A stretch of DNA of 64,000 nt from Sweltsa coloradensis (GCA_024449915.1 JAMZAV010000024.1:806001-870000); one strand, 5' to 3'; shown: positions 10,468-22,998, counted from the first letter of the stretch. Program-made: numbers and translations. The notes: generated by a model not told the origin, from the sequence alone.

Positions 10468-13139
10468 GTATTTATCAATTAACAACCGAAGATGACACAG
10501 GTTTTTTAATTTCAGTTCTTGATCAATATTTTGAGACATTGCACGCTTATAGATGAAATTTCTAAACAATCATTTGAATACAAGTGAGAGTATGAGAATA
10601 TTCAATAGCTACTTTATCAACAGATTGTCGAAGAAAACCCCAAAAAATGTTTTATCCCACATTAAAATCTCTTTGTGGAGGTGCCGAGTACAAAAGCATG
10701 TTCCTTATAAAAATATAGCCCTTTCCCTGACCCTAAGGCTCACCAAAAACATTCCTTGTCATTCTGTCTGTACCTTGTTCAAGGGCAATGTAAACAAAAA
10801 AACACATGTCAATCGGATGTCGTGTTTGGTTTTTATTGAGAAACGTGATGCACGCACAGATGTACGGACGAACAGAAAAGTGATGCATAAAGGAGAGCTT
10901 TGCTCCGTGATTTCATTTCCAATATAGATGAAAACGTCGCACAAAACATAATTATCTGAAAAAGATATACAATGCAATGTTTTATAATTTTTTATTTTTT
11001 TAATAATTTTTATTGGACATTAGACAATATATACAGTATTTACTAGTATGAACAGTTTCCACCATGTTGTCCAGGATAGGATATCTATATGCAAAACTAC
11101 TAAGTAAAGAATAATTTATATCTAAATATTTGAATACCAGCAAACCACAACATGTAGGCATACTAGGTAGGTATGTATGTACAAAGTATTCAGTAAGCAT
11201 TGTGCATACTAAACGAAGGCTAGGATTTTACAACCTTGTCCTAGTAAACAATCACAACCTTTTTTGAGGGTTATGGTACAAAAAGTTGACCCTTAGCTGG
11301 TCACTGAAGAGTTTGTGTGATAAGTGTATGTATGTTTTATGTGTCATATACACAACTTCATATAACAAAACGGTCTATTTTTAGGCCTAGTTCACGTAAT
11401 GTTGCTAGGAACACTTGCACTCATTCCATTCCGGCGCGAAGGATTTGCAAATACGTACTATAATTTATTTTCGCCTTCAAGTGCACAACGACCTTCACTC
11501 CCAACTGTTCAGTGAGTTCTCGTGGACTCATTTAAATTTATCATCGGTGCTCCAAAATTACTCTCTAGCTCGCAAGATGCGAGTGACTTTTGTTAGGTTA
11601 CGAAAAATATTTTTATACTTTAGAAAGTACTTTTTCACTGATCACCCATAAAAATAAAGTAAACCAACAAACACAAAACCCGGATGAATTACAGTGGGGG
11701 CCTCTGGGCGCAGGCCAATCAGGCTGGCACGCATTTAAACACGTTGACAAATCACTAACAGCTCAAAGGGCAGCTGGGGCTTTGCGAGCTTCTCTTGATG
11801 TGAGTCTTGGAGGGTTGATAACATTTGAGTTGATAGAGAGCCTGTCCAGCTGCCTGCTCTCTCCCCACCAAGCATCGGGTAATATATGTGCAACTTGTAC
11901 AAGGCAAACTAGGCTTATCTCCCACCACCAATGTCGAGTGCAGTGTCTAACAAGGGTACAGGTGATTCCTGGCGTTTTTACAAACATTATTTTTTAATTT
12001 TTTTAAAAATATTTATATAATACTATTTATTTTACAATCTAATATTAAATATGATTGTGCATTATTATTATTAGGGCCTATATTGCTATGATTTGCTATC
12101 TAGCATCTAATGTAGTGCCAACATAATTCAGAAAATAACATGTTAGTTCTCAAATTGCATGTAAATTTAGTATTTACCTATCTATGTGATATCATAGCAT
12201 AGCTTAATATGTAGTAAAAACTAAAAACTGAGTGGAATTTATAATCTTGCCTTTCAATCTTGTTTTTTTATTCCAATTCAATGTTACTTAACAGTAAGTA
12301 ATAATCCGTAACTAATCAATTGTACCTTTTGGGACCCCTTAGCGGGCAATATTTGTGTATGTAATGAAGTACAGGGGTCATTGGAGCTATATTATTATTT
12401 ATTATATTATTATTATTCTTAAGCAGTAAATTTCAAATATGTAATTTGTCTCTGTGTTATATTTGCTCATGAATTCTAATGCAACATTTAACCAATACAT
12501 CACTAAGCATATTCATGTTTATAAATTACGATACAGGCTAGTATAGTGTAACTGAGTAGAGAAACTTGTTAAAGGTATCTGATTTGGAAATCAATAAATA
12601 TGTTTCACGTGTCTTTTTCATAATAGTGATACTACTAAAAGGAATTTCGCAAGCTTATGGCTATCACATCATCGTACACCATGTACTAGGCATCAAAGAA
12701 ACAGCCAGTCCAACTCTTAACTGCTAACTAATGGAATAACATTTGGTTGTTAGTACTGGCATGGCTAGTTAAAATTTGTGACAGGTTTCTAAATTTGTTA
12801 ATTTATATTTTAAATATTTTAAAAAAATGGAGACTTTTTTAATTAAAATCATTTTTATTTTATTGAATATTTCTTAGTTTTGTTTATGTCACAAATGTTT
12901 TTTCTTATTTAAAGATATCCTGGGTAGTTTGGTACTACATAATGAAAATGGGCTAAAACAATCCAATTTATTGGTATGACAAAAATGACATGAATTATTA
13001 AACCAATGAGCCCAATGAGGCAATTAGCAATACAATTCAAAAGTGTTAGTATCATGGGCAGAACATTTTGACATTTAGCCCTAGATTGGCAGGCTTTACC
13101 ATTTGAGCAAATAAGATGAGTAGGTAATTATAAAACCAA
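10468..13139. other. noncoding stretch
   Basis: AT-rich with several short chance frames (for example 124 codons at 10553). One weak exon candidate at 11762 is listed separately. Confidence 0.45.
11762..11799 (+). CDS. weak candidate internal exon
   Basis: A 38-base segment lies between ATCACTAACAG and GTGAGT. It enters in phase 1 and exits in phase 0, encoding QRAAGALRASLD. Its entry phase fits the exit of the candidate at 8943 and its exit fits the exon at 23579. Short segments bounded by consensus sites also occur by chance. Confidence 0.18.
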
Positions 13140-13275
13140 GACTCTTAGACCGGGAAGATATAATTAAACACAAACACACGAACAATAACCACGGTCAGAA
13201 AAATAAAACACTTACCAAAAAGTGCGTAAATTTTCGGAAGCTCCGCTTCCTTCCTCAGACGCGTTGTTTGTGTTT
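13140..13275 (-). repeat. possible retroelement 3'-end fragment
   Basis: On the minus strand, GAGGAAGGAAGCGGAGCTTC gives a GGAAGCGGAGCTTCC hairpin. This is followed by a short AT-rich tail. Hairpin-type GGAAGC...GCTTCC ends recall Penelope-like or LINE 3' regions, but I cannot assign a family. Confidence 0.2.
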
Positions 13276-13287
13276 AAATAAGATGAG

Positions 13288-14186
13288 TAGGGCTGTGCAA
13301 ACCTTGATTTTTTTTTCGAACCGAACCTTACGAAAAATCTCGAACTCTAACCTCGAACAGAACCTTAAAAAAGATGATTTTTGTTGCCATTTCATGAAAA
13401 ATGGTTAAATAGGCCTAGTCCTATAATATAGGCCTAGATCAGGTTGAGGTTCCTCATCCTGAACATTGGAAGAAGGACCTGCAAGGCCTAGGCCCATACG
13501 GATGCCTAGAGCTGCCACGCATTGTAGGCCTACGCACCACTACGCATAGTCGCAGGGCTAGGCCTAGGCTAGGGCCTAGGATCTTGTTTGTCTTCACTCG
13601 ATGCGATAATAGGCCTAGGCCTTGGCAGGCCTGGCTAGGCCTAGAATGTGATCCTTATCTGGTTCACTAGAAGTCGAAGGGCTACGCATACTAGGAAAAG
13701 GGATAGATTCTCTTATAAACTGATTAAACTCATTAATAGTAGGCCTAGGCCTCGATGCCGTCAGCTGGACTGAGCTTCCATTTCTTACAAATTGTCATCT
13801 TCCACGTCTTCGGCAGCCAGATTTACGAAATAACTGCGAAAGCTTGTCGTTTCAATACATTTGCGACGCTTCATTTTAGGTTATTATATATTACGCGACA
13901 CGTTTATTAAACAAAAGCATACAATTTACGTCAAATCATTCATTGAAGACGTAAAATGAAATAGCCTTAGTCTAGTACATAATAATGCCGTCGGCTTAGC
14001 ATTGGCGTTTCGGCATGCGATATATATCGAAATATCGAATTTACTCTCGAAAGTTGTCAGTTTAAACCAGTGTGACCAACATACGAATTTTTATTTCCGA
14101 ATGGCTGGAGGTTCGAGTTCGGTTCGATTTTCGAACCGAATATTTTCGAACTCGAACCTTCATTAGAACCGGTTCGCACAGCCCTA
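13288..14186. mobile_element. hAT-like nonautonomous DNA transposon, 8-bp TSD
   Basis: The ends read TAGGGCTGTGCAAACC and GGTTCGCACAGCCCTA. The exact 8-bp direct repeat AAGATGAG flanks at 13280-13287 and 14187-14194. Subterminal sequence is rich in CGAAC/GTTCG inverted motifs, as in the element at 9381, so the two belong to related families. No transposase is visible. The interior again contains many TAGGCCTA units. Confidence 0.92.
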
Positions 14187-14251
14187 AAGATGAGTAATAG
14201 TAGGCCCTACCTCCAAATTAAAAATAACTTTATAGGGGCCATGAATCATAT

Positions 14252-14274
14252 TAGATAGATAGATAGATAGATAG
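14252..14274. repeat. (TAGA)n microsatellite, possible LINE/SINE tail
   Basis: Tandem TAGA units are followed directly by GTCTTTATTTTCGTTGTACA. Read on the minus strand this is a body ending in AATAAAGAC and then (TATC)n, a common form for the 3' end of a non-LTR element or SINE. Confidence 0.5.
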
Positions 14275-14969
14275 TCTTTATTTTCGTTGTACAATGGGTT
14301 ACATGGATAATGGATAATAATCATGAAACACATGGACAAAAAGCAAAAATGGCGAGGTTCGATGACAGATCGTTCTTCCACCTAACCAGTGACTGACTTA
14401 GAATTACTTAAATTATTTAATAACTTAACTTAAATTAACTTAAAGAATACCTTAAAACTAACAACACATATTTCAAGGTTACACATATTACTTGATACAA
14501 GCCTAAACTTCACTTATGTTTGCAACAGTGCAGTAAAATAAAGAAAAGAGCATTTATAATAAATATGTATGTCATGAAGTAGAAGTGTACCCAAGTGAGC
14601 ATTGAAAGCAAATTCCACTCCAATGCATAGAACCTAGCAGCACACGTGAATAGGGTATGGATGCCGACCTTGGCCTATATAGCCTATATTATATATATAT
14701 CAAAAACCTGTTTTCTTCAGATTTTGAATTGGATTCTGGGATTGAGCCCTCTTAACTGCCCTAGGATATTTCCTTCACAATTACCCTTATACCTTTACAA
14801 CTTACTTAAACACTAAGTAACTTGAAGAGGGTCACGTCGGGTAAAGCTGACATGTATCCCACAGTGGGCATCCTTACAAAAAAGTTGTTTTAATTATAAG
14901 TTTTATTTATTTAATGTTTTGGTTAATCTAGCTCAGTATAGGCCACTTGGCAAGATGACAGTGGATAAG

Positions 14970-15657
14970 TGGATGAGCAAAGCGAATACTTCAATTTCAC
15001 TTACGTTACCCCAAGAAAAATAGCTCGGGTGTTTTGTTTTTGTTTTGTTTTTTTTGTTTGTTTTTTTGCTCTCTACTGGGAAAACGGCATATGTGATCTT
15101 GATGAAAATTGGAGGGGACCTTCGAAATCTCTGAACTTAGACCTGCCACGTTTTTGGGTATAATGAAAAAATATTACTCATGAATATCGTACTTTTACGA
15201 TTTTTTAAAAATTTATAATGCAATATTTTCGTGATAGTTGGGCCGATTCTGACCAAACCGGTGGGATTACAACTTTCATATTTTACATGGACATTAAGGC
15301 TATGGTGATGTAGTACCTTTTGAAACAAAAAGTTGAAAAAGTTAGCCAGAATCTATAGAAATAAAGGTTTGAATATAAGTTTTTTGAGGTGTATAATAAT
15401 TAACAAGTAACTATAGAAACTTCACAACAATCACCTACAATGCGTACAAATAGCAAGTCTTCGCGCCTCCAGATATTTTACATTCTATTAATTGGTATTA
15501 CCATAGCAGTTAATACTACTTTATAAAAATTATCCTAATTTAACAAAAATGATTTTGCAATGAGACTTGAATAAGTAAAGAGATACCATGCATACTAAAA
15601 ACTAACAAAAAAGCTCATCCATCAACGCGACTAAAAAAAGCGTTTGCGAAGCGGCCT
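14970..15657 (+). repeat. GAGCGAAGC-family repeat, copy 1
   Basis: Begins TGGATGAGCAAAGCGAATAC, followed by a T-rich tract, a conserved block around CCGATTCTGACCAAACCGG, and AAGTTGAAAAAGTTAGCCAG. It ends with CATCAACGCGACT and GCGTTTGCGAAGCGGCCTAG. The same order of blocks recurs at 23959, 25513 and 40889, with minus-orientation copies at 44031 and 62741. No protein is encoded. Confidence 0.75.
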
Positions 15658-18600
15658 AGTAAGTTTTTAGACGTTTAGCAAATTTTTTAATGTAAATTTA
15701 GAATCCACCGAATTGACCCTAATTAATATAGCACGGCTTAAATAAAACACAACTTCTGTTTTTAATTAGTAATTTCAAGAAAACTTAATCAATTAAGGAA
15801 AAAGGTTAAGAAGACAATGAAAATATATTGTTTGCAAATTAGTACCTGAATCAAAATTAGTTTATTCATGTAGGCCTACCCTCAATCAATTACTATAAAG
15901 TTATTGAACTAAAATCAATTTTGCTCTGCCTAATGATAATACTGTGTACCGATGAATAAGCCCACTGGTATTGGAAGGAGTTGGTTGGCCGTTTCCTTTA
16001 CTCCGCCAGTATTTGATCTGATTCTTTCTCTTACAACAGGGTAAGGGTAGATGAAAGAAAGAAATAAATAAATAAAATAACTGCGCGTACTATTTCCGTG
16101 GCCATGTGCAATGAATGAGATATTTATGATACAGGGTAATGAGGAAGGGTGGTAGTGTTATGTACAACCATAAAGCGTACTATAGACGATCGATCAGCAA
16201 TGTTGCTGTGGATAACATGTATATTGCCGGCTGTCCGACATGGTCTACACAGGTTGTGCAACATCCTCTTCATAGTAGTATGGTGATGATTGTTGATCAC
16301 CAGATCACCAGTTTATTTATTTTATAGCTTGTGTATCAGGGCTAGCAACAAAGTTGTGCAAAAGGAGTTGGACAACATGTTGATTGTCTATCACATGCTC
16401 AAGTTCCACGGCTCCTTGATTATTACCGGTACTTTCAATTGAATACACAATCTTCTACTGTTGGAATTTAATAAACCTTCCAACTGAATGTCTTTACTAC
16501 ATTTTTTCACTCTGCAAATATATTGACAAACAATGATTCTGACATCACAGCAATAGCTTATATAAATTTAACTAATGTTATGGAGGCTACCATAAGCCAC
16601 CATTGAGGCTTTGGTATAAGTAGTGAAGGTAAAGCAAATATTATAATTTTGAAAGATGAATCTGTATAATATAGGCCTATAAATGTGTGTACAAAAAAGT
16701 AGTGCATAGTAAGTTTATACACAAATATGAATATATTGTTTATGGTATGTATGTATACATATAGCCACTGCCAGTTATTAATTATTATTATTGTTAATTA
16801 CTCTTTATTTTTTAGAGGTATGTGAAAATAGTCTAACTGCACTATGCCGTGTCTGTAGATGGCATAAATCACTAAAGATGTTATCTTTGTCCATACATAT
16901 TGTTAACTGAGGTTTGCCCATCACTAAGTTTATTCGTTTAATATTTGTCCTATTCTTATTTGTGTGGTAAAATTTTGATTCTGTACATTTTATTTATGTA
17001 ATGCACGTTATATGACATCATTTTTCACTAAAATTACTAGTGAATAAATACGTAGTTTATACATACATAAAGCTGCATATATTTTTATTTAAAAAAACAT
17101 ATGCTACAAAACACTAACTATTGTATTTTAAATAGTGCTTAATATCTCAAATATATTTTCACATACCTAAAATGACTATAATTATAATTATTTTTAGTTG
17201 TTGTTATTGTTAATATTAATAAATATGCTGTGGCTGTAATGCGTACTATACCTTTTCATGATTTGAAATTGATAAAGAGCTGTTTTGATTTTCTGTTAAA
17301 GTTATATTATGATTACTTACAGAATAGTTTAAATGTAAGATGTACGAACTATTGCTAACCTTGACTTAGCCATATAAAGGCAAACAATTATTATGTCAGC
17401 CTAAGATTGAGCAAAGGCTATGTGCCATACTCTTAGAGACGGTGAACTACCAAGTCTGCTTCTTTCGGAACTGAAGAGTATTTTAGTATAACTGATCAGC
17501 TCATTCCTGTGCACACAAAAACATCACAATTTGAATATTATCTTATTTAGCAAATAGAAAAATAATTATGTCTACTATGTCTAGTCTTTGATCTTTTATT
17601 CCCTTCATGTAAGATACTTCATTTTTTCTAATGCATGTTTTTTTATGGCTCACTTATTATGACACCTACCTAATTATTAATTAATATGTAATAACATAAT
17701 CAATCAAATGTATCAATTAATTGTCAATCACAGGTGAACAGGTGATTATTTGTATATTTGTCTGAAATGAATTGCTAGTAAAATGTTATGAATACGATCA
17801 AATGTCTGCCAATTTCATCTTACGTAGTAGTCAGGCTTACCTTGTCTATTATACGACAGCCTCAAGCTTGCATTGAGTTATGTGTATGTAACATGCCTAC
17901 CTCTGTTGGATCCAGCTACAGCTAAACAGGTTGCATGCATATTTAATATTTATCAATCTTTGATGATTGGGTAGCATTACTTTTATGGCTATGGTAACTT
18001 TGGCATAGCACTATAACTGTAATGAGCTAGGTTTCTTCTTTGTCGGATCTCACTCAATCTCATCCGACAATGCCATTTTGGTAACCGCCTTTACCCCATC
18101 CACCAACCAATCTACTCCCTCTACCACCCCACCTACTGCCCCTACCACAATTTCTCCCAAAATGGAAAAATCTCCGCTACACATTTTGTAGTGCCTTTCA
18201 TAACATTGCTATTTTGCTCCCTCCAACCCCTATGCTATTTACCCCTCCCCCTCCCAAAAAGGCCACCCCTTCCGAAAATGTCCTCAAAATATTGTTAACG
18301 TTATTCTTGACATTTCTGCACCCCCATCCTCCCAAATGGTTCCCAATTCCAAATTTACACAAGCATTGAAATAATTCAAGATAAGCAGGTCTCTTTGTGG
18401 CCGTTTGATTGACGTGGTTGGTAGTATGACATGGCTTTGGCCCATCTGGTGTGTAACTCTCCACCACCTTCCTTGAGAGTTTCTTCACTAATATGTATCT
18501 CCACTTAGTAGTTTCCTCTGTCTCCTGGCATAGCTTCATTTTGCTGATTTTCATGCCATCTTCAATATGTTTTTACCACAGAACCCACCATGCCACTATA

Positions 18601-18708
18601 TATACGGTATCATCTTCAAACAATATTACCTCCATAAACTCTATTTCCTTTATCTTGTTGTGTAGGCCCTATGTCATCAGTTTCACAGTATGTTCATGTA
18701 TGTTCAGT
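15658..18708. other. noncoding stretch
   Basis: About 3 kb of AT-rich DNA. Short frames at 16139 and 18198 show no coding features. Poly-pyrimidine text around 18060-18300 reads as simple-sequence decay. Confidence 0.5.

Positions 18709-18797
<89 letters not shown>
18709..18797. repeat. (ATC)n microsatellite bordering the retrotransposon 3' end
   Basis: About 30 uninterrupted ATC units. It adjoins the 3' (left) end of the minus-strand RLE retrotransposon. A similar tract adjoins its other end. Confidence 0.95.
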
Positions 18798-19229
18798 TTA
18801 TTAGTATCTATCACATTACATTGCGTCAACCAACAATTTATCAATAACAGTTGAAGTTGTTGACTAAATATACAAAGTTATTACAATACATTGTACATTG
18901 TTTTAAAGCATAAAACACCATACATATTGCACCTCACCAGACAGACACATAAAACGGTAAAATTGGACAATTGTTGTTAACATATTAAAATCAATAACAA
19001 TAATCTATATCAGGTACACACAATAATACTAAAACGTACATGCATACAATGTAGACTCCTTTGCACCTCTCAAATTGAAGCAATAATATAATATTCATAC
19101 AAAACAAAATAGGTCTAAGACGAACCGTCGTGTCAATCCTATTTGCTTACACCATAAATCACGCAATCTCTGCGTTTGTTAAAACGAATTAAAATATGTA
19201 TACAGTTAGTATTTTTTGTATTTACGTCA

Positions 19230-20099
19230 TCAGTTGTATTGTCGATGCCCAGTTACATGTTCAATAAAAATGTCTCTGCTCCACCGGATAGTGTCACTGA
19301 CCATCAACTTTCTCATTAGGGTAGAGTACCTTTTTCCAATTCCAAGCATTTTCACAACCCGATCATTCCTAGTATCCCACGATCCCAGACTACCCACAAC
19401 CACTGCTTCAACCACAGTTTCAAACCCCTGGCTTCTAAGCACTTCGGCATGTGGCGTATACTTCCTGATCTTGTAATCTCGAGCAGCTAGCAAGGCGTCG
19501 TCGTGGTTCTCGGCGGGTACAGTAACGTCCACTATACAAGCTTTCTTTGTTATGATGTTCGTAATAACTAGATCAGGTCTTTCCCTCAGATCGCAATTTG
19601 GAATCTTCTGATTAACTCGGATTGTGTTTGCCTGATTCCTCGGAATAGCCTTAACTAATCTGTTCAACACAGCATTATGCCTCTCTGTCCATGCAGCAGT
19701 ATGATATCGACACGAGTTCAAAACATGTGGTAAAGTTTCGTGCCCATAGTCACACCGGCGACAGTTAGTAGGAGCATTTCCGTACCTCCGAGTACCATTT
19801 AGCCCCACTGTATCTAATCGCGCCTTTGTAACAAACCGCCAGTCACAGAACCGTGTAAATCGCCCAGTTGACATGAAATGGTTACTAGCCTGAGATTTAC
19901 TAGAATGTCTATACACCTTTCCCTGGTCTGGCTTTCGAAGAAGTCTTTCTTTATAGTTGTGACGGAGACCATTTCTTAGTTGGTTAGCCAAATAGCCGCG
20001 AGCCTTTGGCGGTATAGTATGCCTATCGGGTGTCCGATTTGGCATATTTATTGTAATGGCTATCTCACCTCTTGCCTCACTGTACCCACTGACTGACAC
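19230..20099 (-). pseudogene. retrotransposon C-terminal frame: CCHC finger and RLE endonuclease
   Basis: About 289 codons, frameshifted relative to the RT frame upstream. Residues 113-130 form a C-X2-C-X8-H-X4-C finger (CRRCDYGHETLPHVLNSC). Around 174-214 is a PD-(D/E)XK-type restriction-like endonuclease core: RPDLVI, then IVDVTVP about a dozen residues later, then DYKIRKY. This finger-plus-endonuclease arrangement defines the RLE (early-branching) class of non-LTR retrotransposons, in which the nuclease nicks the target for target-primed reverse transcription. The listed first codon is GTG; it is not a real start, because the segment continues the RT protein after a frameshift. The motifs look intact, so the copy may be young. 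Confidence 0.85.
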
Positions 20100-22126
20100 C
20101 CAATGCGTGTTTGTAGCCTCCTTGTAGCATTACGTGCTCTAGTCCAAATGGAACTGAAGTCATTACTTCTACCTCCCAGATCACCAACCATGCTTCCCGA
20201 AAGGAACTGGCAGCAGTCGTGGACCGTTGGTTCTCTACCAATACGTTTCCTAACTACCTCCTTTAGTGAGGACCACGCAATATCCTTACAAAGTGGATCG
20301 CTGGCCGTAAGAAGCCGAAACGGATGGGCTACCGCCAGCACATCTACAGAGTCATTAGTTGGTAACAGGCCTGCACCCCCCTCTGCCATGGGCATGTACA
20401 CCACCTCTGCGCTGGCACGTCGAGGGAGTGACAGCCACCGTTTCGCGGCCGCCTTCATTTTGCGGTCAAATTTATAAAAGGCAGTCTTTCTCATCCCTCC
20501 CCCACGCATTATAAACTCAAGCCGTGGGAGGAGAAAAGTCCTTACGGCATCTAACTTCTGCCAGGGTGCTAACGGAGAAACATCAATTTTGTGTAGGTCT
20601 TCACACATTCTCTCCAGTTCAGCTACTGGCGTTTGTTGGACTCTGAATCCAGTAGGAACGCCCAGATGCTGGTATGCCTCCCCATCGTTCAATGCTTTCA
20701 TTGGAGTACCTTGTATGAGGAATACAGTTGGAAGCGTATCTCGTGTTTTTCTGCAGTCAATACTGAGCGAAGCACACTTCTTTGGGTTAAATGTCAGTCC
20801 TGCCCACTTGGCTGCATCCCCAGCCACTCTCAAAAGACGTCGTAGAGCCAATTCATTTTTAGCTGCTAAAACAAAGTCATCGGCATAGGCCAGTATGGAA
20901 ATCGATCGACTATGAATTTCAGCCCCACAACTATCACTTAAGTTGGTAATCGCTCTAATGATTGGCTCAATAGCTAGATTAAACAGAATTGGGCTTAGCG
21001 GGCACCCTTGTTTCACTCCAGCTTTGAGCTCAATATCATTTGTATAGCCTTGACCTGTTCTAACTCTAGTAACACTTCCATGGTACATGTCAGCTATGAT
21101 CTCTAGAACGTCTTCAGGTACGCCCAGTTGTCTTAGTGCCTCCTTCATATACTCGTGTGGTACTGACCCAAAGGCATTTGAAAGATCAAGCCAAGCTGCA
21201 TATACCTCTTTATTGTGCCTTCTGGCGTTGTCAATTATAGATTGCAGGACAAAATTATGCTCTAGGCATCCCTCAAATTCCATGAACCCTTTTTGCATTG
21301 GCGAAATGATGTTGTTACTAGATGCCCAGCTCGATAGCCTTCCTCCCAGGATTCCTGCATATAGTTTGCTCATAGTTGATCCTAATGTAAGAGGTCGCCA
21401 ATTGGACACGTCATCCCTACCACCCTTTCCCTTGTAAATTAGCACAGTTCTTGACTTTTTCCATGTCAGTGGAATTCGTTTTGACTTAAGGCAAATGTTA
21501 AAGATCGCACATAATAAGTTGCATTCACTATCTATTTTCTTCAAGAAACTATATTTTATGAAATCTGGCCCAGGCGCTGAGTCTTTCATGCTAAAGAGGC
21601 GTGATTTTATCTCCCCTGCTGTAATAGGGCGGGATATATCATCATCTCCAGTAGTTTCCGAATGCAAATTTGGAATTATGTTGGGGGGTGGTGTCCAGTT
21701 ATAGTCAGGATTATTGAACGAGTCTTTAAAGTAATCTTCCACCTTGTTTTTGTCTACGCTACAGAATGGTGAAGAACCTTGCATTATTTCCTCAAATGCT
21801 TGTTTTTTACTCACCCGGTACAGCTTTTGCAACCGACTTGCATCAATACCATTGAACTGCTGACCTTGTTGCTCTTGGGGGGCAGCTCCCTGTCGCCCAT
21901 CGATGGTGTCGTCTGCATTTTGATCAGGACTAGGGTTGCGGATGTGCCGCTCGTTTCGCCTTTCTGGAACACCATTACCCCGCTTTCCACCTGCATCAGA
22001 CCGCGACTTTCCACGGTTGTTACCACGATTTCCAGGTTGCCGATGACGACCTGGTGGTGGCGTACCTCTCATATTATCCTTCTTCTCGTCTGCAAGGGAT
22101 TGTATTTCTGCAGTAACCTCTGCCAT
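20060..22126 (-). pseudogene. retrotransposon reverse transcriptase frame
   Basis: 688 codons from an internal ATG; the frame is open a little further 5', to a TGA beside the ATC repeat. RT motifs seen: SAPGPDF near 183, SNWRPLTLGSTMSKLYAG at 241-258, WLDLSNAFGSVPHEYM around 312-327 (catalytic Asp), GVKQGCPLSPILFNL at 370-384, and AYADDFVLAA around 413-422 (catalytic YADD). The thumb-like region follows, with LAPWQKLDAVRTFLLPRLEF. The first 90 residues are Arg/Gly/Asn/Gln-rich and presumably basic linker. The frame ends about 20 residues past the thumb, overlapping the endonuclease frame by 40 bases, which shows a frameshift. Long open frames on the opposite strand (20103-22267) are shadows. 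Confidence 0.9.
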
Positions 22127-22169
22127 CTCCTCTTCAAATTGGTCCCATCCTTCCTCAAACGCTCAAACG

Positions 22170-22170
<1 letters not shown>

Positions 22171-22265
<95 letters not shown>
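22171..22265. repeat. (ATC)n microsatellite at the retrotransposon 5' junction
   Basis: About 31 ATC units. The right side runs straight into a second copy of the retrotransposon 3' UTR. Confidence 0.95.
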
Positions 22266-22453
22266 AATACTAAAAAGTACATGCATACAATGTATACTCC
22301 TTTGCACCGCTCAAATTGTAACAATAATATATATACATACAAAACAAAATATGTCTAAGATGAAGCGTAATGTCAATCCTATTTTTACACCATAAATCAC
22401 GCAATCTCTGCGTTTGTTAAAACGAATTAAAATATGTATACAATTAGTATTTT
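22266..22453 (-). mobile_element. second copy: 3' UTR fragment of the same retrotransposon
   Basis: This closely matches 19022-19215 in order and orientation. Shared blocks include GTACATGCATACAATGTA, CACGCAATCTCTGCGTTTGT and AAAACGAATTAAAATATGTA. It is a head-to-tail neighbour of the first copy and is itself bounded by ATC repeats. It carries only the part of the 3' UTR next to the ORF and lacks about 220 bases of the 3' end seen in copy 1, so repeat-mediated deletion or slippage may have trimmed it. Confidence 0.8.
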
Positions 22454-22457
22454 TTTC

Positions 22458-22544
<87 letters not shown>

Positions 22545-22720
22545 ATCTCATCATCATCATCATCATCATTCATCATCATCATCATCTATCATCATCATCA
22601 TCTATCATCATCATCATTATTATATATCATCATCATCTATCTCATCCCTCATCATCATTGTTATTATTATTATTATATTATTATTATTATTATTATTGTT
22701 ATTATTATTATTTCACAAGT
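22458..22720. repeat. compound (TCA)n / (TTA)n microsatellite
   Basis: A long TCA run, interrupted TCA blocks, then TTA/TTG units. Poly-His, poly-Ser and poly-Ile frames over it are artefacts of the repeat. Confidence 0.9.
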
Positions 22721-22998
22721 AATACTTTCGCGACCCGATATAATTGAAGAGAAATTATAACATTGACGCTACACACATATTTTCATACTACTAATATTTT
22801 TACGAATATTATTAATAATATTTATAATGTATAATGTAATGAAAAAGTATTGACACTAGCGCCACCTCCATAACCACCTCAACCACCACCACAACAACAA
22901 CAACAAATAGAGCCGTCTACCGCCATCCTGGCAGTTCCAAGAAGAAGTGAACGTTAGCAACAGAGGCAAACAAACGAAAGAACAGCAGTCCCTTGAAA

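Larger units (their letters stand above)
18798..22170 (-). mobile_element. RLE-class non-LTR retrotransposon (R2/R4/NeSL-like)
   Basis: A 3.4-kb element lies on the minus strand between two ATC tracts. The order is a 5' end inside the ATC run at 22171, an ORF with reverse transcriptase (22126-20060), a second frame with CCHC finger and restriction-like endonuclease (20099-19230), and about 430 bases of 3' UTR to 18798. RT and endonuclease should be one polyprotein; here a frameshift near 20099 separates them. The start is probably 5'-truncated: the frame opens after a TGA next to the ATC repeat, and no N-terminal zinc fingers or Myb domain typical of the group are visible. RLE elements commonly use specific targets, so the simple-repeat flanks on both sides may be the target. 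Confidence 0.85.

Noticed and set aside
10553..10927. 124-codon plus-strand frame
   Set aside because: Composition looks like translated AT-rich DNA; no motif. It starts just after a hAT element.
20103..22267. Several plus-strand frames over the retrotransposon
   Set aside because: Antisense shadows of the RT and endonuclease frames.
22414..22760. Poly-His, poly-Ser and poly-Ile frames
   Set aside because: Pure translations of TCA/TTA repeats; likewise 18493-18804 and 45894-46137.
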